Below are positions 36,021-44,718 of a stretch of DNA of 64,000 nucleotides, one piece after another. Where the stretch lies: the NCBI GenBank assembly GCA_903835255.1, contig CAILMI010000012.1:120761-184760 (forward strand), given 5' to 3'. The translations under genes were made by a program, and so were the position numbers. Under the pieces are notes generated by a model that worked only from the letters and a program-made list of their open reading frames with translations, had not been told where the DNA came from and made no database searches. Position 1 is the stretch's first letter; each line of letters starts with the position of its first letter. Origin of the DNA: an uncultured Verrucomicrobia subdivision 3 bacterium. Lineage in GTDB: Bacteria > Verrucomicrobiota > Verrucomicrobiia > Limisphaerales > UBA11358.

Positions 36021-37252
36021 GCCGTTGCCAGATTGCTGTCCAGAAATTTCGAGCGCGCGGGATTATCCGGCAGCCCGTCTTGGGGGGCATCCGGCAGCGG
36101 CTCCCAAACCCGGAGGGGCTCATAAAAGGTGTCCCGCTGCACCGGCGTGCGCCCGGTTTCCCGGATGGCTTTGACCATGTCCGCCTCCGTCTGCAGCTGG
36201 GGCGAGGTGGCCCCCGCCATGTGAAAGATGTGCTCCTCAATGATCGTGCCATGGAGGTCGTCCGCACCGTAGCTCAGCGCGACCTGCGCGAGCTTCATTC
36301 CCAAGCCGACCCAATACGCCGTGAGATGCGGGAAGTTGTCGAGATAGATGCGGCTGACGGCGAGGGTGCGCAGCGAATCGAATCCGGTCGGCGGAGTCGA
36401 AACGGGGATCTCATTATTTTCGGGCTGATAGGCGAGCGGGATGAACCCGGTGAAGCCGCCCGTCTCATCCTGCAGGGCGCGCAACTGCCGGAGATGATCC
36501 ACGCGGTCGGCCAAGCTTTCGACATGGCCGTAGAGCATGGTGCAGGTGCTGCGCCCCCCCAGCCTGTGCCAGAGGCGATGCACGTCCAGATATTCCTCCG
36601 CAGATTCCTTGCCCCGGGCGATCGCCGAACGGACCTCCTTGCGGAAAATCTCCGCGCCGCCACCCGTGAGCGAGTCCAATCCAGCCGCCTTCAATTCCGT
36701 CAGCGTCTCTAGAACCGACTTCTTGGCGAGCCATGCCAGGTGCAGGATCTCAATCGCGGTGAAACATTTAAGATGAAACTTTCGGGCAGGAACGGCGCCC
36801 GGCGTCTTCGGATCATCGCTCGCGGCTGTCGTGGACTCCGCCTCCAGCGCCTTCAGCGCCTTCAGCATGTCGGTGTAATGATGGAACGGCAGCGACGGGT
36901 GCAGGCCGCCGACGATGTGCAATTCAGTGATGCCGATCCTCAGCGCCTCGCGGGCTTTCCCGACGATTTCCTCGATGGACAGCTGGAACCCGTCGGCGTC
37001 GCGCTTCTTGCGAGCGAAGGAGCAAAACTGGCAGGAGAGAATGCAGTAGTTGGAGTAATTGATGTAGCGGTTGACGATGTAGCTGGCGCGGTTGCCGTTT
37101 TTTTTCTGACGCACGAAATCGGCGATGGCCCCCAGAGCATTCAGGTCCTTCGTCTCAAACAACCGCAGGGCGTCCGCCTCGGTGATGCGTTCGCCCGCGA
37201 CCACCTTGTCGTAAAGGTCGCGGAGGTCGCTTTGCCGGATGAAAAAATTCAC
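36017..37252 (-). CDS. mqnE: aminofutalosine synthase MqnE (radical SAM)
   Basis: A 411-residue radical SAM enzyme joining enolpyruvyl-benzoate and SAM-derived adenosine to aminodeoxyfutalosine. The iron-sulfur motif is NYCILSCQFCSF (CxxxCxxC). MqnE rather than MqnC is indicated by HIVGGLHPSLPFHHYTDML, LKCFTAIEILHLAW, AGLDSLTGGGAEIF, MLYGHVESLADRVDHLRQLR and DNFPHLTAYWVGLGMKLAQV. It starts with GTG at 37252. A 20-residue loop (ESTTAASDDPKTPGAVPARK) between motifs is extra compared with typical MqnE. The remaining mqn genes are outside the window. Confidence 0.92.
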   Translation of the reverse strand: MNFFIRQSDLRDLYDKVVAGERITEADALRLFETKDLNALGAIADFVRQKKNGNRASYIVNRYINYSNYCILSCQFCSFARKKRDADGFQLSIEEIVGKAREALRIGITELHIVGGLHPSLPFHHYTDMLKALKALEAESTTAASDDPKTPGAVPARKFHLKCFTAIEILHLAWLAKKSVLETLTELKAAGLDSLTGGGAEIFRKEVRSAIARGKESAEEYLDVHRLWHRLGGRSTCTMLYGHVESLADRVDHLRQLRALQDETGGFTGFIPLAYQPENNEIPVSTPPTGFDSLRTLAVSRIYLDNFPHLTAYWVGLGMKLAQVALSYGADDLHGTIIEEHIFHMAGATSPQLQTEADMVKAIRETGRTPVQRDTFYEPLRVWEPLPDAPQDGLPDNPARSKFLDSNLATA

Positions 37253-37342
37253 GCCGATAGATTAGCAGCCCGCACGGAATTGGGAAAGTGAGTTTGTGCG
37301 CAACTGGACGGGAAAGAAAAAGCCGCTGTCAGGGGTTGGGGC

Positions 37343-38257
37343 TTACCGCCGGCTCCCCCGCTCCAGCGCGATCAGCTTGAGCGCCAATGCGGCGTCCTGG
37401 GCCGTGACGGGGTCGGTCGTATCAGCGGCAGCGATGTCCGTGAGCGCCGGGATGACGGTTTTCCTGTCCGCATCGGTGCAGGGCATCATTGCCAGCGAAA
37501 GACAGGCCGCCTGCCGGAGCGTCGGGTTTTCACGGCGCAAGGCCTGAATCAAAACAGGCACGGCGGCCCGGTCATAGACGCGGTGGTTCGCCAAGGCCAG
37601 CGCCACCCACAAGCGGACATCCGGGTCGGAATCGGCCAGCGCCGCGGTCAGCCGCAAGGACGCTGGCACGGGGGCGGTGCCCAGATGGTAAATCCCGGCG
37701 GCGGCCTGACGCCGCACCGCGGCATCGGCCGATTGAAGCGCCTTCTCCAAGGGCTCCAGACGGGGATCGGGCGCGAGGGCGACCGGGTCGGGGGACCTCG
37801 AAAGGATCGGGACTTCTTTCACTATCCACAGGCCCAGAAGAGTCAAGCCCGCCAGGCCCGCCAGGGCACGCCATCGACGTCCCTGCCAACGGGTTCGGGA
37901 CGGCGGCAATGGCGGGAGGAGGGTTGGCTCCATTGGTTTTACAGGCAAGAGGAGCGCGGGGGAAGCCAGCGGTTCCTGGCGGAAACAGGCGGTGACTTTC
38001 CCTAATTCCAGCTGGTCGCCATCCCGGAGGCGGGCTTCGGCAATGGACTGGCCGTTGAGGGTAGTGCCATTCGTGGAATTCAGATCCTTGATGTAAAAAC
38101 TATCGCCGACCCGGGTGATTTTGGCGTGTGAAAGCGATACCGACGCGTCATTCAGGGTGAGGGAATTTCCCTGCATGCGCCCGAGGGTAATAGCGTCTTC
38201 CCGGACAAGGTGCTCCACCGGCGGCAGGCCGGGCAACTGGATGATCAGCGTTGGCAT
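37343..38257 (-). CDS. FHA-domain membrane protein with HEAT-like repeats
   Basis: A 304-residue protein with three parts. Residues 1-80 form an FHA phosphothreonine-binding domain (ITLGRMQGNSLTLNDASVSL and FYIKDLNSTNGTTLNGQ), normally reading Ser/Thr-kinase output. One membrane helix follows at about 130-155 (LAGLAGLTLLGLWIV). The outer part has HEAT/armadillo-like repeats (AVRRQAAAGIYHLG; DPDVRLWVALALANHRVYD; NPTLRQAACLSLAMMP). The order FHA inside, HEAT outside is unusual. No kinase is adjacent, so the partner is unknown. Confidence 0.8.
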   Translation of the reverse strand: MPTLIIQLPGLPPVEHLVREDAITLGRMQGNSLTLNDASVSLSHAKITRVGDSFYIKDLNSTNGTTLNGQSIAEARLRDGDQLELGKVTACFRQEPLASPALLLPVKPMEPTLLPPLPPSRTRWQGRRWRALAGLAGLTLLGLWIVKEVPILSRSPDPVALAPDPRLEPLEKALQSADAAVRRQAAAGIYHLGTAPVPASLRLTAALADSDPDVRLWVALALANHRVYDRAAVPVLIQALRRENPTLRQAACLSLAMMPCTDADRKTVIPALTDIAAADTTDPVTAQDAALALKLIALERGSRR

Positions 38258-38483
38258 GGTTCCACAAAAACGGGTTTCAGCCTACTGGAACGCCTGTTGA
38301 CCGCAACCCCTTAAACTGGATCTCTGAGCAGGAACGCCTCGCAGCGGCGCCCCCCCGGAAGCTGTCCTCGCACATTCCCTCCCTCTTCTCGCGCTGGGCG
38401 CATCATCACCGGGTTCGGCTCGCTCTTTCCGGGCAGTTTCCCGGCTTGTTCCCCTGCGATTTTCTGTTAGGATTGGCGGCTCT

Positions 38484-40085
38484 GTGGATTTAGCCAAAGA
38501 AATTCAGCGGCGGCGCACGTTCGCCATCATTTCGCATCCGGACGCGGGGAAGACCACGCTGACGGAAAAGCTCTTACTTTACGGCGGCGCGGTGCAGCTG
38601 GCCGGCTCGGTGACGGCGCGCAAAAACCAGCGCGCCACCACGTCCGACTGGATGGAGCTGGAAAAGAAGCGCGGCATCTCGATCAGCTCCACTGTCCTGC
38701 AGTTCGACTACGACGGCTATCGCCTCAACCTGCTGGACACGCCGGGCCACAAGGATTTCTCCGAGGACACCTACCGCGTGCTGACCGCCGTGGATGCGGT
38801 GGTGATGGTGATTGATTCCGCCAAGGGCATCGAGCCGCAGACGCGGAAGCTGTTTGAGGTCTGCCGCCAGCGCGGCGTGCCCATCTTCACCTTCATGAAC
38901 AAGTGCGATCGGCCGATGAAAAACCCGCTGGAGCTGATCGACGAACTGGAGCGCGTGCTGGGGATCGGCGCGTTTCCCGTGAACTGGCCGATCGGGAACG
39001 GGCCCGAATTCCAGGGCATCTACGACCGGCAGACCCGGACGATGCACACCTTTGAGCGCGTGGTGGGCGGCAAATACCGCGCCCCGGTCACCGTCGGCGG
39101 ACTGCACGATCCTGCCGTGCGCGGCACTTTGAGCGAGGCGGATTTTAACCGGACGCTCGAGGAGCTGGAGATGCTCGAGCTGGCCGGGGAATCGTTCGAT
39201 GAGGCCGCCGTGCTCGCGGGAAAAACGACGCCGGTTTTTTTTGGCAGCGGCGTGAATAATTTCGGCGTGCAGCTGCTGCTCGACGGGTTCCTGAAACATT
39301 CGCCCGCCCCCAAATCCCGCGTGATGGGCGGCATCGAAATCGCCCCGGAAAATCCCGCGTTCTCCGGTTTTATCTTCAAAATTCAGGCGAACATGGACCC
39401 GAAGCATCGCGACCGGATCGCCTTCATCCGCGTCTGCTCCGGAAAATTCGACCGCGACATGACCGTGCACCACTCCCGTTCGGAGAAGAAGGTCCGGCTG
39501 TCCAGCTCGCACAAGCTGTTCGGCAACGAGCGCGAAACCGTGGATGAGGCCTATCCCGGCGACGTCATCGGTCTGGTCGGCCATGACAGTTTCGGCATTG
39601 GCGATACCCTGACCACGGATCCTAAAATTTTATATAAGGAGATTCCCCGCTTCACGCCGGAGGCGTTTGCGCACCTGCACAATCCGAACACCGGGAAATA
39701 CAAGCAATTCCGGCAGGGACTGGACCAGCTGTTACAGGAGGGCGTCATTCAGGCGCTGTACCTCCGTAATTCTTCGGTGAAGACGCCTCTGCTGGCGGCG
39801 GTCGGCCCGCTGCAGTTTGAGGTTGTGCAATTCCGGCTTGAAAGCGAATACGGCGCCGAGTCCCGCCTGGAATCCGCCCCCTGGAGCGTGGTCCGCTGGC
39901 TCCCGCCAGAGACCAGCGAAGAGGCGCTGGACGCGCTCTCGCTGCCGACCGGCGCCAGGCTCGCCTACGATGTCGGTAAAAACCCGGTCCTCCTTTTCCA
40001 GAACGAGTGGTCGGCGAATTATTTCGCGGAGACGAACAAAAATACGCCGCTCTCGGCGCTGCCGGTGCAGACCGCCAAAGAATGA
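38484..40085 (+). CDS. prfC: peptide chain release factor 3
   Basis: A 533-residue translational GTPase that recycles RF1/RF2 from ribosomes. G1 is IISHPDAGKTTLTEKLL, the switch region holds GISISSTVLQFDY, G3 is LLDTPGHKDFSEDTYR and G4 is FMNKCDRP. The RF3-specific features include VTARKNQRATTSDWMELEKK and the domain II/III segments HGGLH-like VTVGGLHDP and SSHKLFGNERETVDEAYPGD. It starts with GTG at 38484. Single gene; downstream, 200 bp precede the ABC-F gene. Confidence 0.95.
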   Translation: MDLAKEIQRRRTFAIISHPDAGKTTLTEKLLLYGGAVQLAGSVTARKNQRATTSDWMELEKKRGISISSTVLQFDYDGYRLNLLDTPGHKDFSEDTYRVLTAVDAVVMVIDSAKGIEPQTRKLFEVCRQRGVPIFTFMNKCDRPMKNPLELIDELERVLGIGAFPVNWPIGNGPEFQGIYDRQTRTMHTFERVVGGKYRAPVTVGGLHDPAVRGTLSEADFNRTLEELEMLELAGESFDEAAVLAGKTTPVFFGSGVNNFGVQLLLDGFLKHSPAPKSRVMGGIEIAPENPAFSGFIFKIQANMDPKHRDRIAFIRVCSGKFDRDMTVHHSRSEKKVRLSSSHKLFGNERETVDEAYPGDVIGLVGHDSFGIGDTLTTDPKILYKEIPRFTPEAFAHLHNPNTGKYKQFRQGLDQLLQEGVIQALYLRNSSVKTPLLAAVGPLQFEVVQFRLESEYGAESRLESAPWSVVRWLPPETSEEALDALSLPTGARLAYDVGKNPVLLFQNEWSANYFAETNKNTPLSALPVQTAKE

Positions 40086-40288
40086 ATATTTCCATTTTTG
40101 TAGCCGTGCCTCATCCAACGAGGACTTTTTCCACTCGAGACCTGGACATTTTTAAAGCGGCGAACGCTTTCAAAGAGGGCCGGGGGGAGGCTTTCCCCTG
40201 ATGCTGCGCCACCCGCTGCCTCGTCAGAAATTTTCCGCGGAACTTCCCGCCTGCGGTCATCCGTAAATCAAAAAATCTAAAACAATTC

Positions 40289-42181
40289 ATGGGCACCATC
40301 CTTTCCGCTTCAGAAATCACCGTCCGCTACGGGGACCGCGCCGTCCTGGACGCCACCACGCTCGGGATCCAAGAGGGCGAGCGCCTCGGGCTGGTCGGCC
40401 GCAACGGCGCGGGCAAGACGACGTTCCTGCGGATCCTGGCCGGACTGCTGACGCCCGACAGCGGCGAAGTGGCCCGTCAGCGCGATCTGGTGGTGAGCTA
40501 TCTGCCGCAGGATTTCATGCTCGATGCGACGAAGTCCGTGGAGGAGAACATCCGTGACGGCGCAAAGCCGGTGCTGGAGCTGATCGCGGAATTTGAATCG
40601 CTGCCGCACGACTCGAAGCGGCACGAATTTTTGGAACATCGCATTCAGATGCTGGAAGGCTGGACGCTGGACACGCGCGTGGAGATTGCCATGGCACATT
40701 TGAACTGTCCCGCCGGCGACCGGCGCGTGGACACGCTGTCCGGGGGCGAGAAGCGGCGCGTGGCCATGTGTCGCGCGGTTGTGTCGCTGCCCGACTTTCT
40801 GATTCTCGACGAGCCGACGAACCATCTCGACCCGGAATCCATCGAATGGGTTGCCGAGTTTCTTGATGAATTTCACGGCACGTTTCTGGTGGTCACCCAT
40901 GACCGCTATTTTCTCGATCGCGTGGTGAAGCGCATGATCGAGCTGTCGGACGGGAAATTCTTCTCGCACGACGGCAACTACACGGAGTACCTGCTGGCCA
41001 AGGCTGAACGCCAAGCTGCGGACGCGACCGTGGAGCACAAGCGCCAGATGTTCCTGAAAAAGGAGCTAGCCTGGGTGCGCCAGGGTCCGCGCGCCCAGCG
41101 CAGCAAGCAGAAGGACCGCTTCGAGCGCTACTACGACACCGCTGCCCAGTCCGGCCCGGTGATTGAGGAGGACGTGGAGCTGTGCATTCCGCCGCCGCCG
41201 CAGCTCGGCAATCGCACGGTGGAGGTGGCGGATCTGGGCATGACCCTCGGCGGGAAAAAATTATTCTCCGGTTTCTCCTTCAACTTTGCAAACGGCCAGC
41301 GCATCGGGGTCTGCGGACGGAACGGCCTCGGCAAAACCACGCTGCTCAAGGCCATCATCGGCCAGCTTCCGCCGACCGAAGGCACGGTCAAGATCGGGCA
41401 GCTCACCAAATTCAACTACGTGGATCAGGCCCGGATGCAGCTGAACGAAGAACTCACGGTCATGGATGAAATTGCCGAGGGCCGGGAGTTCGTGCAGTGG
41501 GGCGACGACAAGATTTCCGTGCGTTCCTATCTCAAGCGGTTTCTCTTCTCGGACGACCGCATCATGACCCAGGTAAAAAAGCTCAGCGGTGGAGAACGCA
41601 GCCGTTTGCTGCTCGCGCGGGTTTTGAAAAACGGCGGGAACTTCCTGATCCTCGACGAGCCGACCAACGACCTCGATTTGCCTACGTTGCGCGTGCTCGA
41701 GGAGGCGCTGATCGCCTTCACCGGCATGGTGCTGGTCGTGAGCCATGACCGTTATTTCCTCAACCGCGTCTGCACGGACATCCTCGCCTTCGAGGGCGAT
41801 GGCAAAGTCGCCCACAGCGTCGGCGACTACGACTATTATCTGGAAAAGAAAAAGAAGGCGGTGGCGGCACCCCGACCGGAAGCCAAAAAACAGGCGGCGC
41901 CGGCCGCTCAGCCAAAGCCGGCCAAGCCGCGCAAGCTCTCTTTTAAAGATCAGCGCGAGCTGGAGGGGATGGAAGCCCAGATTCACGGGATTGAGGCGGA
42001 GGTGGCGCGCATCGAGGGCCTGTTTGCCGACCCGGAGTTTTTCCGTAAGCACGCAGCGCAGGTGAACCAGCTCACCTCGGAACTGGACGCGGCCAAGGCA
42101 AGCGTGCCTAAACTTTACGCCCGGTGGGAGGAGTTGGAGGCCGTCCGGGCCGCCGGCGAAGCCCCCATCCCGGCGGCGTGA
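40289..42181 (+). CDS. uup: ABC-F family ATPase, Uup-type
   Basis: A 630-residue soluble tandem ABC ATPase that acts on ribosomes or DNA rather than in transport. Domain 1 has Walker A GRNGAGKTTFLRIL and signature LSGGEKRRVAM; domain 2 has Walker A GRNGLGKTTLLKAI and signature LSGGERSRLLLARVL; Walker B sites are FLILDEPTNHLD and FLILDEPTNDLD. The linker (RQGPRAQRSKQKDRFERYY) and the C-terminal coiled coil (QRELEGMEAQIHGIEAEVAR to the end) are typical of Uup. The last 67 bp overlap the convergent DUF455 gene. Confidence 0.9.
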   Translation: MGTILSASEITVRYGDRAVLDATTLGIQEGERLGLVGRNGAGKTTFLRILAGLLTPDSGEVARQRDLVVSYLPQDFMLDATKSVEENIRDGAKPVLELIAEFESLPHDSKRHEFLEHRIQMLEGWTLDTRVEIAMAHLNCPAGDRRVDTLSGGEKRRVAMCRAVVSLPDFLILDEPTNHLDPESIEWVAEFLDEFHGTFLVVTHDRYFLDRVVKRMIELSDGKFFSHDGNYTEYLLAKAERQAADATVEHKRQMFLKKELAWVRQGPRAQRSKQKDRFERYYDTAAQSGPVIEEDVELCIPPPPQLGNRTVEVADLGMTLGGKKLFSGFSFNFANGQRIGVCGRNGLGKTTLLKAIIGQLPPTEGTVKIGQLTKFNYVDQARMQLNEELTVMDEIAEGREFVQWGDDKISVRSYLKRFLFSDDRIMTQVKKLSGGERSRLLLARVLKNGGNFLILDEPTNDLDLPTLRVLEEALIAFTGMVLVVSHDRYFLNRVCTDILAFEGDGKVAHSVGDYDYYLEKKKKAVAAPRPEAKKQAAPAAQPKPAKPRKLSFKDQRELEGMEAQIHGIEAEVARIEGLFADPEFFRKHAAQVNQLTSELDAAKASVPKLYARWEELEAVRAAGEAPIPAA

Positions 42182-44334
42182 GTGACTTGGAACAGGGCCA
42201 GGCAGGTCTGCGCGTGCCCGGGATCATTCAGGCAGAGGGCGCCCTCGCGGATTCGGGCCGCGGGCTCGCCCTGAAAACGGAGCGGAAAGCGTTCAGCCCA
42301 GGAACGTGCCAGGGCGCTGAAATCTTCAAAGCCTTCGGCCCGCGCCTGCTTGCGGCTGATTAGGCGGAACAGACCGCTGCTGCCAGGCGCAACCTGTTTC
42401 ATCAATTCAATCGTCACGCGCCCCATCGTGTAGCGCGGGTTGATTTCCACAATCGGCTTGAGCCGGACAATTCCTTCCGCGTCGCGATAGGAAAACGCAT
42501 CGATGCCAATCGGGCCGAGATAGCGGGCGGATTGCAATTCCTTCTCCAGCAATTCAAAGATGTCCGCGTACAAGGCATGGAGACGTCGGGCGATATCGGG
42601 GGGCTCGGGAAACAGGGCGATGAGGTCCGCAGGGATTTTTTTCTGATGGCCGGGCGCCGCGTGATTGCCCTGAAATTGGCCGCGGACATCCGTGAGCAGC
42701 CCGGTATAGCCGCAGAGTTTCAGGCCGCCGCCCTCCATTTCCAATTGAACAGAAAAGTCCAGCACCCGATCCAGCCAGGGTTCGACGACCAGTTGCCTGC
42801 CCTTTTCGAGCGCGTGCCCGATCCAGCGGCGCTGGGATTCCAGGAGTTCCGGCTCGAACAGGCGCAGTGCGTTGCTGCCGGCGAGGCCCAGCGCCTCCTT
42901 GACGACGATGTTGTGATGGCCGCGCTGGCGGATTTTGGCGATCGCGGCCAGCGCTTCGTCCAGTGACTCCACCGCCGCGCCGACTTCGCGTTCGGTGCAG
43001 AGGTAGCGCGCGTCCCTCGGGGCGCGCGGCTCGGCGAGCTGGGGACTTCCCGTCTTGCCAAGAATTTTATTGAGCAGCGCGGCACTCCAGGCCTTGGAAT
43101 AAAGCAGGGCGATGGCTGGATTAAAACTCCCAGAGGCGTCGCGCTGCTCGCCCGTGAGATTGCCGAAGAGGGGTTCGAATAATTCCACGCTGTCCGGACC
43201 CCACGCCCACGGGCGCAGGCGGCCGAGCTTGCGCGAAGCGAGATGCGCCATCCCGGAGGCGTCCGGCCGGGCCTTCCCCGCCGCACGATTCCCTAAGAGG
43301 TGGCCGGCGGGATTCTCCACAAATTCCGGCAGGGCGAAGCCGGCCTGCTTGATGCTGCTCAAAAAAGACACAGAGGGTTTTTGATGCACCAGCACAATGT
43401 CATCCTGCCGGCATAAAAACTGCGGCAGCGCGGCGAGGTCGCCCGCGAGCTGCGCCTGGTGCGCGGTGGGGTTGAACGATTTGCCGTGCGCGATGCGGGC
43501 TTCGGCGAATGGATTGAAGACAAATACATTCGGCGTGCGGCCCCGCGATTGAGAGAACACGTCCAGCTCGGCGATGAAATGCGCATCGAGTCCGGCGGCG
43601 CGCCGCCCCTCGACATTCAAGGTGATGCCCTTGGCCCGCTGCGGCGACAGGGGGAATTTCAACTGGCGGCAAAAGGCGTCCCAGTCGTTTTCGCCGGGAT
43701 TCTTCCAGCGCCGGAACCATTTCAGCCCGTAGGCGACATGGCCGATTTCGTCGCGGTAGATTTTATTCAGCAGTTTCGCGGTAGCGGCGTCGCCGACGGC
43801 GGCGAAGCCCTGCGCGAAGTGGCGGGCAAAATCCAAGTTGGCCTGCTCGAAGGTGAGGCACAGGCTGGAGACGTATTCCATCGGGTTCTGCATCCCGGAG
43901 ACCGAGCGCCAGAAATAGCCGCTCACCGGCAGCTCGCCGAAGTGGACGCCGCACTGCTCCATGCGATGGAGGTAAAGCTGGGTGTGTTCCTGTTCGTCCT
44001 TCAGGGTTTGATAGAGGCCCTGGCGGAATGCGGCGGGGGCCTCGGGAAATTTCAGGAGCACCAGCGCCATCAATTCCGTAGCCAGCAGTTCGTGGTTGGC
44101 AAAGAAATGAAGCAGTTTCCCGCGTTCGGATTCCCGCTCCAGATTTTTCGTGCCGGGGAAGGCGTCGCGGGCGGCGCCGGTCGCCTTGAATTGCAATTCT
44201 GCGGGGCGCCCCGGGGCAGCGGGCGTATCGAGCGCCGGGCCGGGCCGGTCGTCGGTGATGTGGGCCGGGCGCAGGAGTTTTTCCTCCAGCGTTGTGGCGA
44301 ACAAGACCCGCTCGGCAAATTCTCGAAGTTCCAT
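42115..44334 (-). CDS. DUF455 ferritin-like domain fused to an ATP-grasp-like domain
   Basis: A 739-residue protein joining two modules. Residues about 1-260 form a DUF455 ferritin-like di-iron domain: Glu82/Glu87 in ANHELLATE, Glu114 and His117 in DEQEHTQLY, Glu163 in FEQANLDFA, and Glu196/His199 in RDEIGHVAYGL are the metal ligands. Residues about 270-700 look ATP-grasp-like: HHNIVVKEALGLAGSNALRL, QLVVEPWLDRVLDFSVQLEM and LKPIVEINPRYTMGRV, with acidic metal-binding residues at the expected strand. DUF455 proteins are usually about 270 residues and stand alone. The fusion suggests an oxidation plus carboxylate-amine ligation. Product unknown. Confidence 0.75.
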   Translation of the reverse strand: MELREFAERVLFATTLEEKLLRPAHITDDRPGPALDTPAAPGRPAELQFKATGAARDAFPGTKNLERESERGKLLHFFANHELLATELMALVLLKFPEAPAAFRQGLYQTLKDEQEHTQLYLHRMEQCGVHFGELPVSGYFWRSVSGMQNPMEYVSSLCLTFEQANLDFARHFAQGFAAVGDAATAKLLNKIYRDEIGHVAYGLKWFRRWKNPGENDWDAFCRQLKFPLSPQRAKGITLNVEGRRAAGLDAHFIAELDVFSQSRGRTPNVFVFNPFAEARIAHGKSFNPTAHQAQLAGDLAALPQFLCRQDDIVLVHQKPSVSFLSSIKQAGFALPEFVENPAGHLLGNRAAGKARPDASGMAHLASRKLGRLRPWAWGPDSVELFEPLFGNLTGEQRDASGSFNPAIALLYSKAWSAALLNKILGKTGSPQLAEPRAPRDARYLCTEREVGAAVESLDEALAAIAKIRQRGHHNIVVKEALGLAGSNALRLFEPELLESQRRWIGHALEKGRQLVVEPWLDRVLDFSVQLEMEGGGLKLCGYTGLLTDVRGQFQGNHAAPGHQKKIPADLIALFPEPPDIARRLHALYADIFELLEKELQSARYLGPIGIDAFSYRDAEGIVRLKPIVEINPRYTMGRVTIELMKQVAPGSSGLFRLISRKQARAEGFEDFSALARSWAERFPLRFQGEPAARIREGALCLNDPGHAQTCLALFQVTHAAGMGASPAARTASNSSHRA

Positions 44335-44358
44335 GAACGCGAAAGGGCGTAATGGGTG

Positions 44359-44718
44359 CTAGGGGGGTGGTGCGCCTGTTTTCGGGGACGGATGCAGCGG
44401 CGCATTGATGCGGTGCGGCTTCAATTCGGCGTAGATGGATTTGGCGAGGTCGGACTTGGCAAAGCCGACCGTCTTTGCCCCCTTGATTTTGAACAGCCGC
44501 TCAAAATCCGCCGCCGAGAACTGCTGCACCACGGGATAATGCTGAAAGTCGGCCAACACTTCCTCGCGATGGCTAGCGATGATATCCGTCGCGATCAGAA
44601 CAAAATGCAGATGGCTTTTGTTCCGTCGCAATGTTTCGCGCCCGATCAGCAGAAGCTTCGATTCCACTGCAAGCTCGAACAGGGGTTCGACCCGCGACGC
44701 TGGAATTTCACCGCTCAT
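44359..44718 (-). CDS. L7Ae/L30e-like RNA-binding protein
   Basis: A 119-residue protein with the ribosomal L7Ae/L30e/YlxQ pattern: a first helix with PLFELAVESKLLLIGRETL, strand LHFVLIATDIIAS, and the later FQHYPVVQQFSAADFERLFK with TVGFAKSDLAKSIY. L7Ae-type proteins bind kink-turn RNA. A Pro-rich tail of about 18 residues ends the protein. It starts at the ATG that overlaps the deaD stop (TGATG), so it is coupled to the RNA helicase, which supports an RNA role. Similarity is moderate; it is not one of the standard ribosomal proteins. Confidence 0.65.
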   Translation of the reverse strand: MSGEIPASRVEPLFELAVESKLLLIGRETLRRNKSHLHFVLIATDIIASHREEVLADFQHYPVVQQFSAADFERLFKIKGAKTVGFAKSDLAKSIYAELKPHRINAPLHPSPKTGAPPP

